A DNA stretch of 64,000 nucleotides. Source: Prochlorococcus sp. HOT208_60m_813O14. Lineage in GTDB: Bacteria > Cyanobacteriota > Cyanobacteriia > PCC-6307 > Cyanobiaceae. The translations under genes and the position numbers were made by a program. The stretch lies in contig MWOO01000142.1 in assembly GCA_002025945.1 (NCBI GenBank), positions 20,415 to 84,414 on the forward strand, given 5' to 3'. Under the pieces are notes generated by a model. It was not told where the DNA came from and ran no database searches. It was given only the letters and a program-made list of their open reading frames with translations. Each line of letters opens with the position of its first letter. The stretch's first letter is position 1. Positions 8,978-19,506 of the stretch are shown piece by piece.

Positions 8978-10153
8978 TTATAAGATGCCTAATTTATGTA
9001 GAGGTCCAGAGCCTGAAATGAGTTCAATAAAAAGCACAAGAAAAATAATCATTGCAACCCTTCCGTTCCAAACCTCTGAACTATTATTCCAACCCCATTG
9101 CCACTTCTCCTGAGGATAAAGTTTAACTTTTTCAGGCAACTGAGAAGCTTCTTCTATATTAACTAGAGGCCCTTCCAAGCAAGAAATCACTAGATCACTA
9201 AGACCTTCAATAAAAGTAGGATGAGTATTTAGAGCCTTAACTCTCCGAAAGTTTTTAATACCAGCCTTTTCAGCAATTTCTTTATATTCAATATCAATTT
9301 CTTGCAATGTTTCGATATGCTCTCCAACGAAACTTATGGGGACCACAATCAGATCATTAACATTTGACCTCCCAAGCTCAGCTAACACTTCTTCTGTATA
9401 AGGCTTTAACCATTCAACAGGACCAACTCTACTTTGATAAGAAAGTGTATGTGGGTTACTATGACCTAAACATTTTTCCAGCTCATTTATAATTAATAAA
9501 GAACAATCTTCAATTTGTTGTTTGTAAGGGTCTCCAGCTTCCTCTACGTAACTCTTAGGAACTCCATGAGCAGTGAAAAATATATGGGCTTTTGAAGGTG
9601 ATTCACAAAGTAAAATCTGTTCAGAAATCAATTCGACCATAGACTTTAAATAACCTGATTGACTGAACCAACTTCTTACACATCTCATTGGAACCTTCTT
9701 AAATTCATCATCAGAATCTCGCAATTTTTTTAATTCTCTAAAGCTTGAACCACTAGTACTTATAGAAAAATGCGGATACAAGGGTATTACAACAACTTGA
9801 TCTATGCCATCTGCTTTCATATCAGCGATTGCTGATTCGGTAAAAGGATGCCAATACCTCATAGCGATGTAGGTAGTGGCATTAAACCCCTTGTCCCTTA
9901 ATTTAGATTGTAATTCTCGCGCTTGTTGTTCAGTTATCCTTCTGATAGGTGAACCTCCACCTATGGAAAGGTAGGCCTGTTGTGAAGTAGTGCTCCTAAG
10001 CGTGCTAATTAACCAAGCCAGGGGCTTTTGAAAAACAGGGAAAGGTGTCCTTATAATTTCTGGATCAGAAAAAAGGTTGTATAAAAATGGGCCGACATCA
10101 GTAATGCGTTCAGGCCCTCCTAAATTCATTAGTAAGACGCCTATTTTATCCAT
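8978..10153 (-). CDS. hemH: Ferrochelatase with C-terminal HLIP-like helix
   Basis: Inserts Fe2+ into protoporphyrin IX to make haem. Active-site segments are [18 protein letters not shown] and [16 protein letters not shown]. After the catalytic domain (to about residue 330), a linker leads to a membrane helix with the chlorophyll-binding signature EVWNGRVAM (about residues 362-370). This extension is known in cyanobacterial and chloroplast type II ferrochelatases, where it influences chlorophyll/haem balance. The protein length, 391, fits the two-domain form. Confidence 0.96.
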   Translation of the reverse strand: MDKIGVLLMNLGGPERITDVGPFLYNLFSDPEIIRTPFPVFQKPLAWLISTLRSTTSQQAYLSIGGGSPIRRITEQQARELQSKLRDKGFNATTYIAMRYWHPFTESAIADMKADGIDQVVVIPLYPHFSISTSGSSFRELKKLRDSDDEFKKVPMRCVRSWFSQSGYLKSMVELISEQILLCESPSKAHIFFTAHGVPKSYVEEAGDPYKQQIEDCSLLIINELEKCLGHSNPHTLSYQSRVGPVEWLKPYTEEVLAELGRSNVNDLIVVPISFVGEHIETLQEIDIEYKEIAEKAGIKNFRRVKALNTHPTFIEGLSDLVISCLEGPLVNIEEASQLPEKVKLYPQEKWQWGWNNSSEVWNGRVAMIIFLVLFIELISGSGPLHKLGIL

Positions 10154-10218
10154 TTAAAATTTATGGAGATTGAAAATCAACATTAAAAACGTCATCATAT
10201 GGTCAATTATATAAGTAA

Positions 10219-11388
10219 ATGAACGTAATTCAGGAAATTAATAATGTCAATGATAAATTTGCTACTCAAGGCAGCAAGCTTAAAATTGAGAAGAGAGGAG
10301 AGAAATTAAATATTCGTGGTTCACTACCCTCCAAAGAAGATAACAATAACTTTAAAATTCAAAGAATATCCCTTGGTTTAAAGGCCGATATTTCTGGATT
10401 AGAGGAAGCCAAAAAAAAATTACAATTAATCAATTTGCAATTGGAATTGAATCAATTTGATTGGATTAATTGGATAGACAAACCTTATAAAAAGGAAATA
10501 AAAGATGGTTTTGAATTCCCAAAAAGATTAAATCAATTTGAAGAATTTTTTTTTAAAGAAAATAAAAGTGACTTTCGAACCAGCACTAGAAAAACTACTT
10601 GGAGAAGTTCTTACAAACCATATATGAAAAGAATCTTAAATATTTACAATGAATATGAGAATGCAGCTTTAGAAAAAATATTTCAAAAAACACTTGAAAG
10701 TTATAAGGAAGGTACCAGAAGTAGAAAACAATGCGCTACTTCTTTAAGTGTTTTGGCTAAGTTTTTGGACATTAAACTACCAGAAGATTGGAAATTAAAT
10801 TCTAGAGGATATGGTCTCAACAAAGCAGGATTTAGGGACTTACCTAAAGACGAATTAATAGAGAAACTGTGGGAAACGATACCAAACAAGTCTTGGAAAT
10901 TTGTTTTTGGCCTGATGGCTACATATGGATTAAGAAATCATGAAGTATTTTTTTGTGATTTAAGTTCTCTTACTAATCTTGGGGACAAAATTATAAGGGT
11001 TTTGCCTACGACTAAAACTGGGGAACATCAAGTTTGGCCATTTCATCCTGAATGGGTGGAAAAGTTCGAATTATCAAAACTTGGCGAAAATCCAGAACTT
11101 TTGCCAAACATTAATAGAGACCTCAAAGTTACAACCTTACAGAATATTGGAAAAAAAATTACAGACCAGTTTAAGCGTTACTCTTTACAGATAAAACCTT
11201 ATGATCTAAGGCATGCTTGGGCAGTTAGAACAATTTTTTATGATTTACCTGATACTGTGGCTGCCAGAATGATGGGCCATTCGGTTAGTTTACATACTCA
11301 AACTTATCACCACTGGATTACTAAAAGAGATCAACAACAGGCAGTGAATAATGCACTGTTAAAAGTTAAAAGAGTTAAAAATATTTAA
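10219..11388 (+). CDS. Tyrosine recombinase/phage integrase family protein
   Basis: A 389-residue protein with a C-terminal tyrosine-recombinase domain. The first catalytic Arg is in TYGLRNHEVF (about residue 238), box II is YDLRHAWAVR (about 329-338), the later His is in ARMMGHSVSL, and the nucleophile candidate is the Tyr in TQTYHHWI (about 362). The histidine usual at the start of box II is replaced by Tyr. No phage, transposon or attachment repeats surround it; it sits between hemH and cobO. Its role is unknown. Confidence 0.8.
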   Translation: MNVIQEINNVNDKFATQGSKLKIEKRGEKLNIRGSLPSKEDNNNFKIQRISLGLKADISGLEEAKKKLQLINLQLELNQFDWINWIDKPYKKEIKDGFEFPKRLNQFEEFFFKENKSDFRTSTRKTTWRSSYKPYMKRILNIYNEYENAALEKIFQKTLESYKEGTRSRKQCATSLSVLAKFLDIKLPEDWKLNSRGYGLNKAGFRDLPKDELIEKLWETIPNKSWKFVFGLMATYGLRNHEVFFCDLSSLTNLGDKIIRVLPTTKTGEHQVWPFHPEWVEKFELSKLGENPELLPNINRDLKVTTLQNIGKKITDQFKRYSLQIKPYDLRHAWAVRTIFYDLPDTVAARMMGHSVSLHTQTYHHWITKRDQQQAVNNALLKVKRVKNI

Positions 11389-11422
11389 AGATTTATAATA
11401 ATTAAATAAAATTAAGTGCCAT

Positions 11423-12115
11423 ATGCAAGAAAAATCTTCATTTTCCGAGAAAATACTTAACCTCGATAATCAAGCAAATAAACTTGGAATGGGAGGTAAA
11501 TTATCACCGGATAGCGATGAGAGCTCATATAAAAAAAGAATGCAGGAAAGAAAAGATATTCAAGCCGAAAGACTACAAATTAGAAAAACAAAAAAAGGAT
11601 TATTGATTGTTTTTACAGGAAATGGCAAGGGCAAGACAACTGCATCTTTAGGTATGGCTTTAAGGACGATAGGTCATGGTTATAAAGTGGCGATAATTCA
11701 ATTTATCAAGGGAGGCTGGACCACTGGAGAAGAAAAAGCACTAAAAAACTTTTCTTCAAACCTATCTTGGCATTCATTAGGAGAGGGATTTACTTGGGAA
11801 ACACAAGATAGAATAAGAGATGAAAAATTAGTTAAAGAGGCCTGGCAATTAGCAAAAAAATACATCCAAAACGAATCTTATAAACTTATCATTCTTGATG
11901 AAATTAATGTTGCTACAAAACTTGGTTACCTTACACCTGAAGAAATAATCACTTTTTTAAAAAGCTTAAATATTAGAAAAAATCATATTGTTTTAACTGG
12001 AAGGGGAGCATCTGATTCAATTATCAATTACGCTGATCTTGTTACAGAGATGAAACTAATAAGACATCCATTCAAAGAACAAGGAATAAAAGCACAAAAA
12101 TGTGTTGAATTTTAA
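11423..12115 (+). CDS. cobO: Cob(I)yrinic acid a,c-diamide adenosyltransferase
   Basis: Adenosylates the cobalt of corrinoids using ATP, part of adenosylcobalamin synthesis and salvage (CobA/CobO/BtuR family). The P-loop is TGNGKGKTTASLG near residue 70; IIQFIKGGWTTGEEKAL and LIILDEINVATKLGYL are also family segments. The 230-residue length includes an N-terminal charged extension of about 60 residues, a little longer than E. coli BtuR. cbiJ lies about 17 kb away, not in an operon with it. Confidence 0.93.
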   Translation: MQEKSSFSEKILNLDNQANKLGMGGKLSPDSDESSYKKRMQERKDIQAERLQIRKTKKGLLIVFTGNGKGKTTASLGMALRTIGHGYKVAIIQFIKGGWTTGEEKALKNFSSNLSWHSLGEGFTWETQDRIRDEKLVKEAWQLAKKYIQNESYKLIILDEINVATKLGYLTPEEIITFLKSLNIRKNHIVLTGRGASDSIINYADLVTEMKLIRHPFKEQGIKAQKCVEF

Positions 12116-12243
12116 TTGAAGTAAATTATTATTTAAATTTTTCTTTAGGCAAGTTTAGAAATGTTTAAAGACGCAAGCAATATCTGAACAAAAAATAATT
12201 TTGGTGCATTTACTTGCTAAGGTCTTAAAAGTACAATTATTGA

Positions 12244-12948
12244 ATGGCTTACAAAAGAGTTCTCTTAAAACTTAGTGGTGAAGCACTAATGGGTGAAAAA
12301 CCTTATGGTATTGATCCTGCTATAGTCCAGTCAATTGCAGAGGATGTTTCAAAAGTAGTAGAAAATAATGTGCAACTTGCAATAGTTGTTGGGGGCGGGA
12401 ATATTTTTAGGGGGCTTAAAGGGTCTGCAGATGGCATGGATAGAGCTACAGCTGATTATGTTGGGATGCTCGCGACAGTAATGAATGCTATTTCACTTCA
12501 AGATGGTTTAGAAAGAGTAGGAGTTGAAACCAGAGTTCAAACTGCAATAGAAATGCAGGAAATTGCCGAACCCTATATCAGAAGAAGAGCTATGAGACAC
12601 CTTGAAAAAGGGAGAGTTGTGGTCTTCGGAGGTGGATGCGGAAATCCATTTTTCACAACTGACACTACAGCGGCTCTGAGGGCAGCGGAGATCAATGCTG
12701 AAGTTGTTATGAAGGCTACCAAAGTTGACGGAGTATATAATTGTGATCCTAATAAATTTAAAGATGCAAAAAAATATTCCTCTCTTAGTTATCAGCAAGT
12801 TCTTAGCGATGAAATCGCAGTAATGGATAGTACTGCAATTGCACTATGCAAAGATAACAATATTCCTATCATGGTATTTGATATATTCAAAAAAGGGAAC
12901 ATTTCAAAAGCTGTTGCTGGGGATCCTATAGGTTCATTAATTAGTTAA
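12244..12948 (+). CDS. pyrH: UMP kinase
   Basis: Phosphorylates UMP to UDP; hexameric bacterial enzyme of the amino-acid-kinase fold. Seen: [14 protein letters not shown] at the N-terminus, [10 protein letters not shown] near residue 50, and the [11 protein letters not shown] and [12 protein letters not shown] segments. Length 234 is typical. The ribosome recycling factor gene starts 22 bases downstream, the conserved pyrH-frr order found widely in bacteria. Confidence 0.97.
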   Translation: MAYKRVLLKLSGEALMGEKPYGIDPAIVQSIAEDVSKVVENNVQLAIVVGGGNIFRGLKGSADGMDRATADYVGMLATVMNAISLQDGLERVGVETRVQTAIEMQEIAEPYIRRRAMRHLEKGRVVVFGGGCGNPFFTTDTTAALRAAEINAEVVMKATKVDGVYNCDPNKFKDAKKYSSLSYQQVLSDEIAVMDSTAIALCKDNNIPIMVFDIFKKGNISKAVAGDPIGSLIS

Positions 12949-12970
12949 AGCTTATTTAAATTTTTTTATT

Positions 12971-13519
12971 ATGAAAGAACAAGAAATTCAAGAAAATATG
13001 AATAAAAGTATTGAAGCTACTCAAAGAAACTTTAATACAATTAGGACAGGGAGAGCTAATGCTTCATTGCTGGACAGAGTAAGTGTTGAGTATTACGGAG
13101 CAGAAACACCAATTAAATCACTTGCCACAATAAGCACTGTAGATTCACAAACGATTTCAATACAACCATTTGATATTTCATGTTTACAAGCGATTGAGAA
13201 ATCTATTTCCATGAGTGATTTAGGTATTACTCCAAATAATGATGGTAAAGTAATAAGAATAAATGTTCCGCCCTTAACAGAAGAGAGGAGAAAAGAATTC
13301 TGTAAATTAGCCTCTAAATATGCAGAGGAAGGGAAAGTAGCTTTGAGAAATATCAGAAGAGATGCTGTTGATAAAGAAAAAAAAGACGAAAAAGATGGTC
13401 TCATTTCAATTGACGAATCGAGAGATAATCAATCTGAAATTCAGAAAATTACTGATAAATATATTGCCTTAATAGAAACTAAATTGTCTGAGAAAGAAAA
13501 GGAAATTCTAAAAGTTTGA
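12971..13519 (+). CDS. frr: Ribosome recycling factor
   Basis: Splits post-termination ribosomes together with EF-G. The 182-residue protein has the RRF signature [18 protein letters not shown] near the N-terminus, and [12 protein letters not shown] and ALRNIRRDA in the middle. It follows pyrH and its stop (TGA) overlaps the TTG start of the next gene (TTGA), so the downstream flavoprotein is probably translationally coupled. Confidence 0.97.
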   Translation: MKEQEIQENMNKSIEATQRNFNTIRTGRANASLLDRVSVEYYGAETPIKSLATISTVDSQTISIQPFDISCLQAIEKSISMSDLGITPNNDGKVIRINVPPLTEERRKEFCKLASKYAEEGKVALRNIRRDAVDKEKKDEKDGLISIDESRDNQSEIQKITDKYIALIETKLSEKEKEILKV

Positions 13520-14649
13520 TAGGATTTGACGTCGTAATAATTGGTGGAGGTTTATCAGGATCTTCCACAGCTCTTAACTTATCAAAGAAAGGATATTCAG
13601 TTTTAATTATAGAAAAAGAAAATTTCCAAGATTACAAACCATGTGCAGGTGGGATGGCGTCTTCAATGCAAAGATTTCTTCCTTTAGATGTGAAAGATTC
13701 CATAGAATCAAAAATTAAGAATGTTGAATTCAGATGGAAGGCTTCAGATAATGTAACTGCTGATCTGACTGGTGAATCTCCATTTTGGATTATTAAAAGA
13801 GAAAAGCTTGATCAATTATTACTTGAAGAGTCCTTGAGTAATGGAGCTCAGATAATGAGACCATTATTGATAGAAAAAATCATAAAAAAAAATGATAAAT
13901 GGGAAATTACTTGCAACAACAAAATAAAATATATTACAGAATTTCTTGTGATTGCAGATGGGTCTCAATCGAAATGGGCGGGTTATTTCAATTTAGGGCC
14001 AAGAAAACCGAAATTTGCGAACACAATCTCATTGAGATTGAAAGGGCTAGGTGAAATACCTAGAGATGCAGTTAGATTTGAGTTTGGATTTATAAAATAT
14101 GGTTTTGCATGGGCATTCCCCCTAAGAGAAAGCTTAAATATTGGTTTAGGTACTTTTATAAATAATGGTCTCCTAGAGAATCAAGCTATAAATAAACAAG
14201 TAATCAGAAGCTTCGGTTTTAATAATTTTCCTCATAAAACAATTAGTAAGAAATTGAGAATATGGAATGGCTTCCACTCAATTAATGGTGACAAAGTTCT
14301 AGCGGTTGGAGATGCAGCATCTCTATGTGATCCATTTTTAGCTGAAGGAATTAGACCATCTTTAATTAGCAGTTTTTATGCTGCAGACTATATAGATCAG
14401 TGCTTATCAGGTAAAGAGGACAATTTAAATCTTTATACAAAAAAAATAAACAATATTTGGGGGAAATCTATGGCTTGGGGGAGGAGAATAGCCCAAGTAT
14501 TTTATAGATTTCCCAGAACTGGATACCAATTAGGTGTCAAGAGAAAAACAGCACCTAAACGTATTGCTCAAATATTATCAGGAGAAATGAGTTATGAAGA
14601 TATTGCAAAAAGAGTTATCAGAAGACTTTTAACAAAAAATATGACTTAA
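13516..14649 (+). CDS. Geranylgeranyl reductase family flavoprotein
   Basis: A 377-residue FAD-dependent oxidoreductase of the geranylgeranyl reductase (ChlP-like) superfamily. The FAD fold starts at [14 protein letters not shown], with [11 protein letters not shown] near residue 45 and [18 protein letters not shown] near residue 265, the second dinucleotide segment. It may act in isoprenoid reduction, but it is divergent enough that true ChlP activity on chlorophyll phytyl chains is not established here. It begins with TTG inside the frr stop. Confidence 0.82.
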   Translation: MIGFDVVIIGGGLSGSSTALNLSKKGYSVLIIEKENFQDYKPCAGGMASSMQRFLPLDVKDSIESKIKNVEFRWKASDNVTADLTGESPFWIIKREKLDQLLLEESLSNGAQIMRPLLIEKIIKKNDKWEITCNNKIKYITEFLVIADGSQSKWAGYFNLGPRKPKFANTISLRLKGLGEIPRDAVRFEFGFIKYGFAWAFPLRESLNIGLGTFINNGLLENQAINKQVIRSFGFNNFPHKTISKKLRIWNGFHSINGDKVLAVGDAASLCDPFLAEGIRPSLISSFYAADYIDQCLSGKEDNLNLYTKKINNIWGKSMAWGRRIAQVFYRFPRTGYQLGVKRKTAPKRIAQILSGEMSYEDIAKRVIRRLLTKNMT

Positions 14650-14673
14650 TTCTTTCTCAATTCAAACTTAAAT

Positions 14674-15675
14674 TTAGTTAGCAGAAATCAATTTATTATT
14701 TTTAATTTCTGAATATCTCTTAAGTAGCAGCTCTTCTAATTCTTCTATGGCCTTACTGAATCCAGTGATACCCTCACTAAGTTTTTCACTTGCCATTTGA
14801 TCTTCTAACATGCTTAATCTAAAATCTTTTTCTGCAAATTCGTAGTCAATAGAATGATTTATTTGGGTACTTAAATTTAATTTTCTAACTAACTCTCCTT
14901 TTTCTTTTTTCAGTTCCTCAAGAAATTTTGGTGCAATTGTTAAAAGATCGCAACCTGCTAATTCTTTTATTTCATCAAGATTTCTAAAACTAGCTCCCAT
15001 TACTTCTGTCTTGAATCCCTTTTCTTTAAAGTACTTGTATATTTGCGTAACCGAAATAACACCAGGGTCTTCAGCACCAACAAAACTAGTTTTGCCAGTT
15101 TTTGCTTTATGCCAATCCAATATACGACCAACGAAAGGAGAAATTAGAGTTATCTTTGCATTGGCACAAGTTACCGCTTGGCAGAAGTTAAAAAGTAAAG
15201 TTAAGTTGCACTTAATACCCTCTTTTTCCAAAATTTCAGCTGCCTTAATTCCCTCCCAAGTTGCAGCAATCTTAATCAAAATTCTTTCCTTTTCAATTCC
15301 AAAATTTTTGTAAAGATTAATCAATTTTCTCGCTTTTTCTACCGTAGCTTCAGTGTCAAAGCTCAGTCTTGCATCAACTTCTGTAGATACGCGCCCTGAA
15401 ATAATTTTCAATATTTCTTTTCCAAAAAATACTGAAACTTGATCAACTGTTTCTTTAATTAAGTCAATTTCGGAGAATCCTTGAGGCAATGCATTTTCTG
15501 AACTTTCTAAAGCTTTATCAATTAATTTCACATAATCAGGATTCTTAGCAGCAGCAAGTATCAGCGATGGATTAGTGGTAGCATCTCTTGGTTGGAATTT
15601 TTTTATAGAATCTAAATCTCCAGTATCAGCAACAACAACGGTCATTGAGGATAATTGTTCTAAAATTGATTTCAT
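14674..15675 (-). CDS. tal: Transaldolase
   Basis: Moves a dihydroxyacetone unit between sugar phosphates in the pentose phosphate pathway. It is of the TalA/TalB subfamily: [13 protein letters not shown] near the N-terminus and the Schiff-base lysine in [12 protein letters not shown] (about residue 133). I start at [15 protein letters not shown], which matches the family. The frame extends eight codons upstream to 15699 (MYIYDYLY), which does not look conserved. Light/dark carbon flow in cyanobacteria uses this enzyme with Zwf and Gnd, neither present here. Confidence 0.95.
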   Translation of the reverse strand: MKSILEQLSSMTVVVADTGDLDSIKKFQPRDATTNPSLILAAAKNPDYVKLIDKALESSENALPQGFSEIDLIKETVDQVSVFFGKEILKIISGRVSTEVDARLSFDTEATVEKARKLINLYKNFGIEKERILIKIAATWEGIKAAEILEKEGIKCNLTLLFNFCQAVTCANAKITLISPFVGRILDWHKAKTGKTSFVGAEDPGVISVTQIYKYFKEKGFKTEVMGASFRNLDEIKELAGCDLLTIAPKFLEELKKEKGELVRKLNLSTQINHSIDYEFAEKDFRLSMLEDQMASEKLSEGITGFSKAIEELEELLLKRYSEIKNNKLISAN

Positions 15676-15763
15676 GTATAGATAGTCATATATATACAAA
15701 CTAGCTTTAATTCCTCATGAAATCATCAGATAGTGAATTAAATATTTATAAAATTGGAAAATT

Positions 15764-17515
15764 TTAGGGTTTTTTAACAATCATTCCATGATCTTCAATT
15801 TTAGGAGGTATTTTTTCAATTACTATCAAAGTCTCGATAATTTCTTTCGCGACTGGTACTGCAACAGTTGAACCATATGAATATGATTTAGATGGCTCAT
15901 CAACGACTACAAGGACAGCATATTTTGGATCATTAACTGGTAAGGTTGCGACAAAACTACAAACTTTTTTGCTTGTATACGAACCATTTAAGGCTTTTTG
16001 AGAAGTGCCCGTTTTCCCCGCTATCCTATAACCTTCTATTTTTACTCCAGATCCACTTCCTTTATCGACTACGCTCTCCATCCATTCAAGAACAGTTTTA
16101 GTAACCTCGCGTGAAAAAAATTGTTTTTTTGGATTTTTATTAAATCTTTCTTTGAAAGTTGAGGTCACATGAGGAGTCACTTCAAAACCCCCATTTGCAA
16201 GAGACGCATGAAGTTGAACCAATTTAAGTGGCGAGATTGAGAAACCTTTACCAAAAGAAGTGACAGCAGGCTCAATTGATTGATTTACAAATAAATCTTT
16301 TCTCTTAAGTTGGCCAGCAGTTGATTCAAATAAGTCAGTCTCTAAATTTTTATTTATACCTAAATTTTTTAACCACTCCCAATAAATTGTGGGGTCTAAA
16401 TTTTGCATTATTTTTACCATCCCAACATTACTTGAAACCTGCAAAACTTTTGGATAGTCAATGTATCCATTACCTTTTTTATCCCAATTAGAAAGTGTCC
16501 ATCCTCCAACATTAATCTTTCCAATATCTTCAACTACTCCATCTTTCTGGATGACTTTTTCTTCTAAAGCTAAGGCAAGATTAATAGGTTTAAAAGTTGA
16601 GCCTGGCTCAAATAAATCTTGAGAATACCACCCCCTAAAGAGTTCGGAATCATACTGCCAAAACTTATTTGGATCATATGATGGGACTGTAACCAAAGAG
16701 AGAATCCGACCATCATTAACATCCATAACTATTGCAAATCCCTTCTTTGCTTTCCATTTGCTTACTTGCTTTGATAATGCATTGTATGAAGCTTTCTGTA
16801 ATCTTGAATCTATAGTTAGGCCTAAACTTTTGTAATCAGAGATAAAATCACCTGGTGCTGAATTATCCGGTAAAGGAGTTCCATCTCCTCCTCTTTTTAT
16901 TAAATTACTTTTATTAAAAACTTTAATTTGATTATCTAAATGTAGTTCTAAACCTGCTGAAGCTACATTCTCATCATTAACAAAACCGACAAGATTAGAG
17001 TAAAGTTCCCCTTGCGGATAATATCTCTGCGAATATTTAAACAAATCAATACCGCTTATTTGAAGGTTCTTAATCTCTTCTGCCTTTTCTTCCGCAATTT
17101 TATCCAAAAGTTTGATACCACTCATTTTATTCTTAAATTTCCTCAAGAGTATTTCATCATCAATACCCAAGATAGGTGACAATTTTTCTATTACTTCTTC
17201 AATACTGCGAACTCTGTTAATTGAATCACCAGGAAAATTAAAATATTTTGGATGGGCCCATAATTTATAGAGCGGTTTATCATAAGCAATTACTCTATTA
17301 TTTCTATCAACGATTGATCGCCTTTTTTTTAAGGAGTTAGTTTGAGAAGATTGTATTAATCTAGCTTTCCTTTGCAAATCAGAGGCGTTAAAGACTTGCA
17401 ATTTAACTAACCTACCAAACAAACAAAAAATTAATAGTAAGCTAAAAATATAGAGAAATTTAAATCTTCGTTGATCAAGGGGTATTAGACGAACAATTTT
17501 TTTGTATTTTTTCAT
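15764..17515 (-). CDS. ftsI: Septal peptidoglycan transpeptidase (PBP3)
   Basis: Class B penicillin-binding protein that cross-links septal peptidoglycan. One N-terminal membrane helix (about residues 18-42) is followed by a dimerisation domain and the transpeptidase domain. Motifs: SXXK in GSTFKPINL, SSN in SSNVGMVKIM, and KTG in AGKTGTSQ. A TTG codon immediately upstream (17518) is a possible alternative start. The gene overlaps the end of the small bitopic protein gene upstream, as ftsI does with ftsL in many bacteria. Confidence 0.94.
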   Translation of the reverse strand: MKKYKKIVRLIPLDQRRFKFLYIFSLLLIFCLFGRLVKLQVFNASDLQRKARLIQSSQTNSLKKRRSIVDRNNRVIAYDKPLYKLWAHPKYFNFPGDSINRVRSIEEVIEKLSPILGIDDEILLRKFKNKMSGIKLLDKIAEEKAEEIKNLQISGIDLFKYSQRYYPQGELYSNLVGFVNDENVASAGLELHLDNQIKVFNKSNLIKRGGDGTPLPDNSAPGDFISDYKSLGLTIDSRLQKASYNALSKQVSKWKAKKGFAIVMDVNDGRILSLVTVPSYDPNKFWQYDSELFRGWYSQDLFEPGSTFKPINLALALEEKVIQKDGVVEDIGKINVGGWTLSNWDKKGNGYIDYPKVLQVSSNVGMVKIMQNLDPTIYWEWLKNLGINKNLETDLFESTAGQLKRKDLFVNQSIEPAVTSFGKGFSISPLKLVQLHASLANGGFEVTPHVTSTFKERFNKNPKKQFFSREVTKTVLEWMESVVDKGSGSGVKIEGYRIAGKTGTSQKALNGSYTSKKVCSFVATLPVNDPKYAVLVVVDEPSKSYSYGSTVAVPVAKEIIETLIVIEKIPPKIEDHGMIVKKP

Positions 17516-17898
17516 CAATATCCCCTTTGATATTTGCTATCACTAAATCCTTCAATGAAGGTACTAAAATTTTTCTTAAATGTACTTTCTTTTTTTTCAT
17601 TAAGTTTATCTATATAAATTAAATCTTCAGGTTTGGTTTTTCTATAGATGTTGAGAGACTCAAGTTCACTAATATAAAATTCCTCAATTTTAGAAATATA
17701 ATCAATGAGATTATTATTGATAGCTCTTGTTTTAGATAAGATTTTATATGTATTTGACCATTTTCTTTGGCTATCAAAAGATAAGAAAAATAAGGTAAAA
17801 ATTAATACCAATAAAGAGACATTAATGGTGTCAAAAATTTGATGTACTAATTTGATATTAATTATGGATATTTTTTCGGAATCTTTTTTACCTAACAT
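17515..17898 (-). CDS. Small bitopic protein upstream of ftsI, FtsL-like topology
   Basis: A 127-residue protein with a short, charged N-terminus, one membrane helix (about residues 28-44, SLLVLIFTLFFLSF) and an extracytoplasmic tail with helical, coil-like spacing. No family is recognisable to me from sequence. Topology, size and overlap with ftsI match the division protein FtsL, which diverges strongly in sequence. Assignment as FtsL is inference from context only. Confidence 0.7.
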   Translation of the reverse strand: MLGKKDSEKISIINIKLVHQIFDTINVSLLVLIFTLFFLSFDSQRKWSNTYKILSKTRAINNNLIDYISKIEEFYISELESLNIYRKTKPEDLIYIDKLNEKKESTFKKNFSTFIEGFSDSKYQRGY

Positions 17899-18029
17899 AT
17901 GGAAATTTTTTTTTTAAATTAAGTTGATTCCCATAAGGTTTCATCAATGATTTATTTTTTAAATGGAAGGAGTATTACTAATAAAATAAACATCTTTTTG
18001 TGTGATTCGCAAGTAAAAAATTAAATTCT

Positions 18030-19391
18030 TTATGTCCTCAATAAGAACAAATTTAAGAAGGTCAATCCATTCCATAAAGAATGCATAATCACTGAAGAGA
18101 TCAAACTCCCTGAAGCAATTCTTGTGATTCCTAATCCAATTCCTAGAACAAATAATGGCGGCATTTCTCCCAAACTTAAATGGGCTAATGCAAAGATAAA
18201 GGCTGAAACTATGATGCCCGAAATCACTCCAAAATCTCTTGAAAGAGTTGGTAGTAAAATACCGCGAAATATAATCTCTTCAAATAGAGGAGCTAATAGA
18301 GTTGTTGTTACAAATAATAGAAAAAATGATAAGTAATTATTATTATTAAGAACAATTTCCAGCAAAGGGTTACTACCATTTTGATTATCTATCAAACTAT
18401 TCATAATTAGAGAAATCAATAAAACAAAAGGAACAATTGTTAACCAACCTTTAATTCCCTGAATAATTGCATAATTTATTGGCAAGAAATTGAACTGTAA
18501 ATAATCCTTTTTAAAAGAAAATTCACCATTCAAAGATTTAATTTGAAAATAAACTATCCATAACGGCGGAATAGCCATAAAAAGATATCCAAAGAAAATT
18601 TTTAAAGATTGAGACAATTCATTAGAGATATTTTTAGAGAAAAGTTCAACCAAACTGATAGAAAACAAAGGTGATACCACTTCTCCTAAAACAACAAATC
18701 CACCTGCAATTAATAAAACCATATCTATTAATTCTAAATCTAAGTATTTAATTTCTTTCCAACCAAACTTTTTCAAGGATATGGTTGTCCATAATATTTT
18801 TAAAGCCATAATAGAGCCAATAAGTATTGTTAAAAGTGGTATTAATCTTATGGCTAATATCTTTAAAAACATTTTGCTTGAAAATGATTTTGTTATTAAT
18901 GCGCTATCGTCAAAATCAAATTGCCGGCTTAAAAGATGATATAAAAATCTATCACCTTTAAATAAATCAAATTTATCAGAACTCGTTTTATATGAATTAT
19001 TATTAGATTTTTTTTCTATCTCATCAATCAGAAATTTAAAGTTTTTATTTTCAAAATCTTTGGATATATTTTTATAGATTATAGGATCATTTGATTCTGA
19101 AGTAATTATTCGAATTAATTTATTTCTTTCTGTTAGCTCTTCAAATGAGACATCAGAGAGTGATTTATTTATTTGATCAACAGGATCATTAATGATAAAA
19201 AATTTTTTAAGATTTACAGGTATTGATTGGAGAGATAATTCAGCGATTTCTTGCTCTTTTTGACTAATATCAAATGTGACAGATGGTCTATTTAAACTAT
19301 CTCTTAAGCCTTGTTGCCATACAAAAAAAGTTATGACTATAGAAATAAAAGCTAAAGTGAGTTTTGACTTAGAAATATTTTTAAAGATCAT
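18030..19391 (-). CDS. CPBP family intramembrane glutamic protease
   Basis: A 453-residue membrane protein of the CPBP (CAAX protease/bacteriocin-processing, Abi) family. The C-terminal domain holds the diagnostic motifs LFEEIIFRGILLP, ALAHLSLG and HSLWNGLTF. The N-terminal half has a membrane anchor and a long soluble region (about residues 30-170) typical of cyanobacterial members but of unknown function. It probably acts in the plasma or thylakoid membrane; substrates are unknown. Confidence 0.87.
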   Translation of the reverse strand: MIFKNISKSKLTLAFISIVITFFVWQQGLRDSLNRPSVTFDISQKEQEIAELSLQSIPVNLKKFFIINDPVDQINKSLSDVSFEELTERNKLIRIITSESNDPIIYKNISKDFENKNFKFLIDEIEKKSNNNSYKTSSDKFDLFKGDRFLYHLLSRQFDFDDSALITKSFSSKMFLKILAIRLIPLLTILIGSIMALKILWTTISLKKFGWKEIKYLDLELIDMVLLIAGGFVVLGEVVSPLFSISLVELFSKNISNELSQSLKIFFGYLFMAIPPLWIVYFQIKSLNGEFSFKKDYLQFNFLPINYAIIQGIKGWLTIVPFVLLISLIMNSLIDNQNGSNPLLEIVLNNNNYLSFFLLFVTTTLLAPLFEEIIFRGILLPTLSRDFGVISGIIVSAFIFALAHLSLGEMPPLFVLGIGLGITRIASGSLISSVIMHSLWNGLTFLNLFLLRT

Positions 19392-19506
19392 AAATAAATT
19401 ATATTATTGAAAACTATACTTAGTTAGCATTGAAGTTCCTTATATTTGTATCTATTTTAATCACGCCATGACATGATTAAATTATATTAATCTTCAAATT
19501 TATATA

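Noticed and set aside
10219..11388. Prophage or genomic island around the integrase
   Set aside because: Neighbours are housekeeping genes (hemH, cobO, pyrH), no tRNA or direct repeats flank it, and base composition does not change.
12508..12798. Minus-strand frame of 96 codons
   Set aside because: Antisense to pyrH, no family motifs.
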